15,831 bases of DNA, from positions 1-15,831 of the forward strand of contig CAZNOT010000011.1 of NCBI GenBank assembly GCA_964574865.1. Reading direction: 5' to 3'. Position 1 is the stretch's first letter, and every line of letters starts with the position of its first letter. A program made the translations under genes and the position numbers. This DNA is from DATDYW01 sp964574865 (GTDB taxonomy: Bacteria > Patescibacteriota > Minisyncoccia > Phycocordibacterales > JAACPR01). Below the pieces are notes generated by a model. It was not told where the DNA came from, did not search any database, and saw nothing but the letters and a program-made list of their open reading frames with translations. Positions 13,243-15,831 of the stretch are shown here, in pieces.

Positions 13243-14109
13243 TCACTCGTCGTCCGAATCTACGCTCGCCGCATCGGCCGGACGCAGGAACACCTTGTGC
13301 GGCAGGCGGAGGTCGGCGTAAGCGTAGGCGCGGAGCGAGCTGAGCGAATCGTCGCCGAGCGCGACGCGCAGGTTCTCGATCGCCTGCTCGCCAGAGTACG
13401 TCACGTCGGCGAGGAGGTACGGGCCCTCGGCGAGCGTAAGTTTGAAATCGGTGCCGTCGGCGGTCGAAACGGACGACGGCGAGAAGCCTTTCTCGCGGAG
13501 CGTCGAGACGAGCGACGAGACGCTCCCCCACGCCTCCTCCGGCGCGTAGCGCGCGCGAATCGGGTCGGCCGCGGCGACGAGGCCAGAGAAACGGGTCGCG
13601 CCGACGGGCGGCGTCGCGCGCGCGAAGATCATCCCGTCCGGGTCGAGCGCGAAGCACTCTTCGTCGCCGCCGATCGCCTGACCCGATCCGGTCGAGGGAC
13701 GGCACCAGTAGCCAAACCGCTCGCGCTCCTCGACGTTGACCACGAGCTCGAGCTCGCGCCGCGCCACCGTCGCGGAGGCGACCTCGGGGAGCGCCGACTC
13801 GACCGCCTCCTCGATCAAGCCTGGACGAGCCAGGTACGCGTTCGTCATCGGCATGAGCGAGAGCGCCGGCGAGACGAGCGCGGATTGGGCCGCCGTGACG
13901 ACGGCAGCTTCGGACGCGGACACAGCGCCCTCGACCGCGATGCCGGCGACCGCGAACGTGGGGTGGTGCGCCAGGTGCCAGGCGCCCGCGTAGAGGACGC
14001 CGGCCGCGATCGCGTACGCGATTAGCGCGCGGCGCGTCTTCTTCTGGCGCCGCGCGCGCAGCGAGGCGCTGACGACGCTCCGCGATGGTTTATGCCTTGC
14101 TCCCGTCAC
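13243..14109 (-). CDS. ftsQ: FtsQ/DivIB-like cell division protein
   Basis: A 288-residue single-pass membrane protein with a basic cytoplasmic N-terminus, a transmembrane helix at about 29-45, a POTRA-like segment (HHPTFAVAGIAVEGAVSASE, 48-67), and a beta-rich domain with VNVEERERFGYWC and ECFALDPDGMIFARA. Cys136 and Cys152 may form a disulfide. The assignment to FtsQ, which links early and late divisome proteins, rests on architecture and on the R-x-P/C...D-x-x-G-x-x-F pattern and is moderate. A palindromic insert encoding PSTGSGQ sits between the cysteines. The C-terminus is acidic (DSDDE). The start is GTG 14109, 6 nt after TAGAAT; no upstream ATG is available. It follows serS on the same strand after 46 bp. 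Confidence 0.65.
   Translation of the reverse strand: MTGARHKPSRSVVSASLRARRQKKTRRALIAYAIAAGVLYAGAWHLAHHPTFAVAGIAVEGAVSASEAAVVTAAQSALVSPALSLMPMTNAYLARPGLIEEAVESALPEVASATVARRELELVVNVEERERFGYWCRPSTGSGQAIGGDEECFALDPDGMIFARATPPVGATRFSGLVAAADPIRARYAPEEAWGSVSSLVSTLREKGFSPSSVSTADGTDFKLTLAEGPYLLADVTYSGEQAIENLRVALGDDSLSSLRAYAYADLRLPHKVFLRPADAASVDSDDE
13677..13698. repeat. Short imperfect palindrome inside the ftsQ-like gene
   Basis: CCTGACC-CGATCC-GGTCGAGG, an inverted repeat with one bulged base. It encodes PSTGSGQ on the minus strand in the loop between the two cysteines. Its composition differs from the conserved flanks, and it looks like an in-frame repeat insertion. Confidence 0.5.
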
Positions 14110-14115
14110 CCCCCG

Positions 14116-14121
14116 ATTCTA
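14116..14121 (-). promoter_or_regulatory. -10 element for the ftsQ-like gene
   Basis: Minus-strand TAGAAT, 6 nt before GTG 14109, in the short gap after serS. It supports a separate, leaderless transcript, but the gene may also be read from serS. Confidence 0.4.
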
Positions 14122-14155
14122 CCTAGAGCGATCGAAAAAGCCTCGTCCGACAACC

Positions 14156-15424
14156 CTACTCCGGCTTGATCGATTCCGCGCCGCCGAGGTACGGGCGCAG
14201 CGCCGCCGGAATCCGCACCGAACCGTCCGCCTGCTGGTGGCACTCGAGGAACGGCACGAGGATGCGCGGGCTCGCGACGGCGGTGTTGTTGAGAGAGTGC
14301 GCGAAGCGGCGCTCGCCGGCCGAGTCGACGTGCTTGATCTGGAGGCGGCGCGTCTGAAAATCGTGGAAATAAGAAGCCGAGTGCGTCTCGCGGTACTTGC
14401 CCTCGCTGGGCACCCAGGCCTCGAGGTCGTACTTCTTCACCTGCCCCAGGCCGATGTCGCCGCCGCAGTTCACGACGACGTGGTACGGGATCTCGAGCGC
14501 CTTCAAGATTTCTTCAGAGTTCGCGCGCAGCTCCTCGTGCAGCCGCACCGACTCCTCGTGGTTGCCCTCGCAGAGGATGATCTGCTCGAGCTTCCAGAAC
14601 TCGTGCACGCGGATGAGGCCCTTCGTGTCCTTGCCGTGGGAGCCGGCCTCGCGGCGGAAGCAGGGGCTGATGGCGATGACCTTGATTGGCAGCGCGGCGA
14701 GGTCGAGCGTCTGACCCGCGAAGTACGACATCGCGCCGACCTCGCCCGTGCCCGCGAGGTACTCCCCGTCCTGCGTGCGGTACAGGTCTTCCTCGCCCTG
14801 CGGCAGGTAGCCGGTGCCGAGCAGCGTCTCGCGGCGCACCAGAGACGGCACGCGCATGAGGCGGTAGCCCTTCGCGGAGAGGCTATCGATCGCGAGCGAG
14901 ACAATCGCGTGCTCGAGGCGCGCGCCCCAGCCGGTGAGGAAGTAGCCGCGGAAACCCGCGACGCGGGTGCCCGCTTCGAAGTCCGCGAGCTTCAGCGAGT
15001 CGCAGAGCGCGACGTGATCCTTCGGCTCGAAACCGAACTTGGGAACCTCGCCCCACGTCTCGATCTCCTGGTTGCCGGAATCGTCCGCGCCGTCGGGCAC
15101 CGAGATGTCCGGCACGTTCGGCACCTGCAGCATGATCTCGCGCCACTCGGCGACGATGCCGGCGTGGCGGTCCTCCTCGGCTTTCATTTCGCCCTTCAGA
15201 GTCCCCATCTCGGCGAGGAGCGCCGCCTTGCGGTCGGCGTCGGCAGTCGGGATTTCGCGCGACACCTCGTTCTGGCGGGCGCGCTTAGCCTCGATCGATT
15301 TTTGGAGCTCCAGACGCTGGTCGTCGAGCTCGATCAGGCGGCCAACATCCACGGAAATCCGCTTCTTCTGGGCGCCCATTTCGACGAGATCGCGGTTCTC
15401 TCGGATGAACTTGATGTCCAACAT
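14156..15424 (-). CDS. serS: Seryl-tRNA synthetase
   Basis: Class II aminoacyl-tRNA synthetase that charges tRNA-Ser (and tRNA-Sec where present). The 422-residue length is normal. An N-terminal two-helix coiled-coil arm (about 27-100) binds the tRNA long variable arm. The catalytic domain shows the TxE motif as GTGEV (225-229, usually TAE), motif 2 SPCFRREAGSHGKDTKGLIR (253-272), ETHSASYFHDFQTRR (346-360) for serine and ATP binding, and motif 3 AVASPRILVPFLECHQ with the terminal arginine in PAALRPY (about 382-412). The ATG at 15424 has no Shine-Dalgarno site. TGC-TACTAT lies 23 nt and TAAATT 9 nt upstream. The gene is divergent from dprA with only 51 bp between the start codons. Confidence 0.96.
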   Translation of the reverse strand: MLDIKFIRENRDLVEMGAQKKRISVDVGRLIELDDQRLELQKSIEAKRARQNEVSREIPTADADRKAALLAEMGTLKGEMKAEEDRHAGIVAEWREIMLQVPNVPDISVPDGADDSGNQEIETWGEVPKFGFEPKDHVALCDSLKLADFEAGTRVAGFRGYFLTGWGARLEHAIVSLAIDSLSAKGYRLMRVPSLVRRETLLGTGYLPQGEEDLYRTQDGEYLAGTGEVGAMSYFAGQTLDLAALPIKVIAISPCFRREAGSHGKDTKGLIRVHEFWKLEQIILCEGNHEESVRLHEELRANSEEILKALEIPYHVVVNCGGDIGLGQVKKYDLEAWVPSEGKYRETHSASYFHDFQTRRLQIKHVDSAGERRFAHSLNNTAVASPRILVPFLECHQQADGSVRIPAALRPYLGGAESIKPE

Positions 15425-15447
15425 TTGATGAAGAATTTAGCGTCGGC

Positions 15448-15456
15448 ATAGTAGCA
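15448..15456 (-). promoter_or_regulatory. Extended -10 for serS
   Basis: Minus-strand TGC-TACTAT, 23 nt before ATG 15424. An alternative hexamer TAAATT (15439-15434), 9 nt before the ATG, would give a leaderless mRNA. Confidence 0.4.
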
Positions 15457-15462
15457 CAGGGC

Positions 15463-15468
15463 CAGAAT
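15463..15468 (+). promoter_or_regulatory. -10 element for dprA
   Basis: CAGAAT, 7 nt before GTG 15476, in the 51-bp divergent spacer shared with serS. It resembles the TAGAATCGGG arrangement in front of the ftsQ-like gene. Confidence 0.35.
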
Positions 15469-15475
15469 CGGGCGC

Positions 15476-15831
15476 GTGGAGGAAGAAGCCGAGCCGAGCT
15501 TAAGGTCCGACCTTGCCGCAAGGTCGGACCTTAAGCCAGACGACGCCGCGCGCGAGCTCGGCAAAAAAGAGGCGGCCTGGCGTCGGCTCCGCGAGACGCC
15601 GTACCCGCCGGAGACGCTTTGGGCGCGCGGCGCGCTGCCCGATTTCGGCGCGACCAAAATTGTGGCGTTCGTGGGCTCGCGGAACGCCACCGACTACGGG
15701 CTCTCGGCCGCGCGCCATCTAGTAGAGGGGCTGAGCGGCTACCCGGTCGCGATTGCCTCGGGCCTCGCGCTCGGCGTCGACGCCGCCGCGCTCGCGGCCG
15801 CGGTCGAGGTTGGGCTACCCGCGCTCGCGCT
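15476..15831 (+). CDS. dprA: DNA-processing protein DprA, 5' part
   Basis: DprA/Smf binds incoming single-stranded DNA and loads RecA during natural transformation. The window holds the first 118 residues; the gene runs off the end. After a hydrophilic N-terminus, PYPPETLWARGALPD (42-56) leads into the Rossmann-like core with FVGSRNATDYG (65-75) and SGLALGVDAAA (95-105), the standard DprA signatures. The ~40 residues before the core are too short to hold the N-terminal SAM-like domain of many DprA proteins. The start is GTG 15476, the first start in the frame after the divergent spacer, without a Shine-Dalgarno site. Residues 8-21 are encoded by a perfect 39-bp palindrome. Confidence 0.85.
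   Translation, partial: MEEEAEPSLRSDLAARSDLKPDDAARELGKKEAAWRRLRETPYPPETLWARGALPDFGATKIVAFVGSRNATDYGLSAARHLVEGLSGYPVAIASGLALGVDAAALAAAVEVGLPALA
15498..15536. repeat. Perfect 18-bp-arm palindrome inside dprA
   Basis: GCTTAAGGTCCGACCTTG (15498-15515), CCG, then its exact reverse complement (15519-15536). Each arm contains a smaller inverted repeat AAGGTC/GACCTT. It is in frame and encodes LRSDLAARSDLK, so it looks like a tolerated repeat insertion. Confidence 0.9.

Noticed and set aside
12885..13343. Plus-strand open frame of 152 codons
   Set aside because: It spans strong hairpins and a terminator, and its Pro/Arg/Ser-rich sequence matches no family. The RNA interpretation fits better.

Overview
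The window is GC-rich, compact bacterial chromosome. UGA is used as an ordinary stop codon, so the code is standard. The best guess at the host is a GC-rich member of the Candidate Phyla Radiation (Patescibacteria/Parcubacteria group). The reasons are a DnaX without its zinc module, a short FtsQ-like protein, a membrane-anchored Clp ATPase with a dead first ATPase domain, a Cas4-like PD-(D/E)XK protein of a type I associate with that group, and near absence of Shine-Dalgarno sequences. The assignment is inference. A PEP-CTERM-like protein at 5730-6194 is unusual for such a host.

Layout. 1-180: a hairpin-rich repeat module (B). 179-1545 (minus): a two-gene unit with a PD-(D/E)XK/Cas4-like nuclease followed by a small zinc-ribbon protein. 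1776-2341 (minus): a small orphan gene with its own terminator, preceded by a likely ~160-nt small RNA that has a near-consensus promoter over a perfect palindromic operator. 2358-3753 (minus): TPM-domain protein and LemA, overlapping. 3786-4102: tRNA-Gln(UUG) on the minus strand, followed downstream by a second copy of the repeat module (A) whose ends duplicate the tRNA 3' end. 4191-4532 (plus): small orphan gene with terminator. 4561-5634 (minus): dnaX. 5730-6194 (plus): secreted PEP-CTERM-like protein. 6234-7301 (minus): tRNA-dihydrouridine synthase. 7370-7906 and 8169-8491 (plus): two orphan genes, each with its stop codon inside the terminator loop. 8544-10013 (minus): an L,D-transpeptidase/D,D-carboxypeptidase fusion. 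10056-12883 (minus): a small membrane protein translationally coupled to a Clp-type AAA+ ATPase. 12975-13233 (plus): a strongly folded RNA candidate ending in a very strong terminator. 13243-14109 (minus): FtsQ-like. 14156-15424 (minus): serS. 15476-15831 (plus): 5' part of dprA.

Themes. Core genes (replication clamp loading, tRNA modification, tRNA charging, division, peptidoglycan cross-linking, DNA uptake or recombination) are mixed with small unrecognised genes on the other strand. Many starts lie 6-10 nt after a -10-like hexamer, often TGN-TANNNT, and have no Shine-Dalgarno sequence, which suggests widespread leaderless transcripts. Palindromic repeats recur at tRNA ends and inside genes (dprA, ftsQ). 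The most unusual signals are the tRNA-end repeat module, the two putative structured RNAs, the palindromic operator promoter and the Clp membrane pair.
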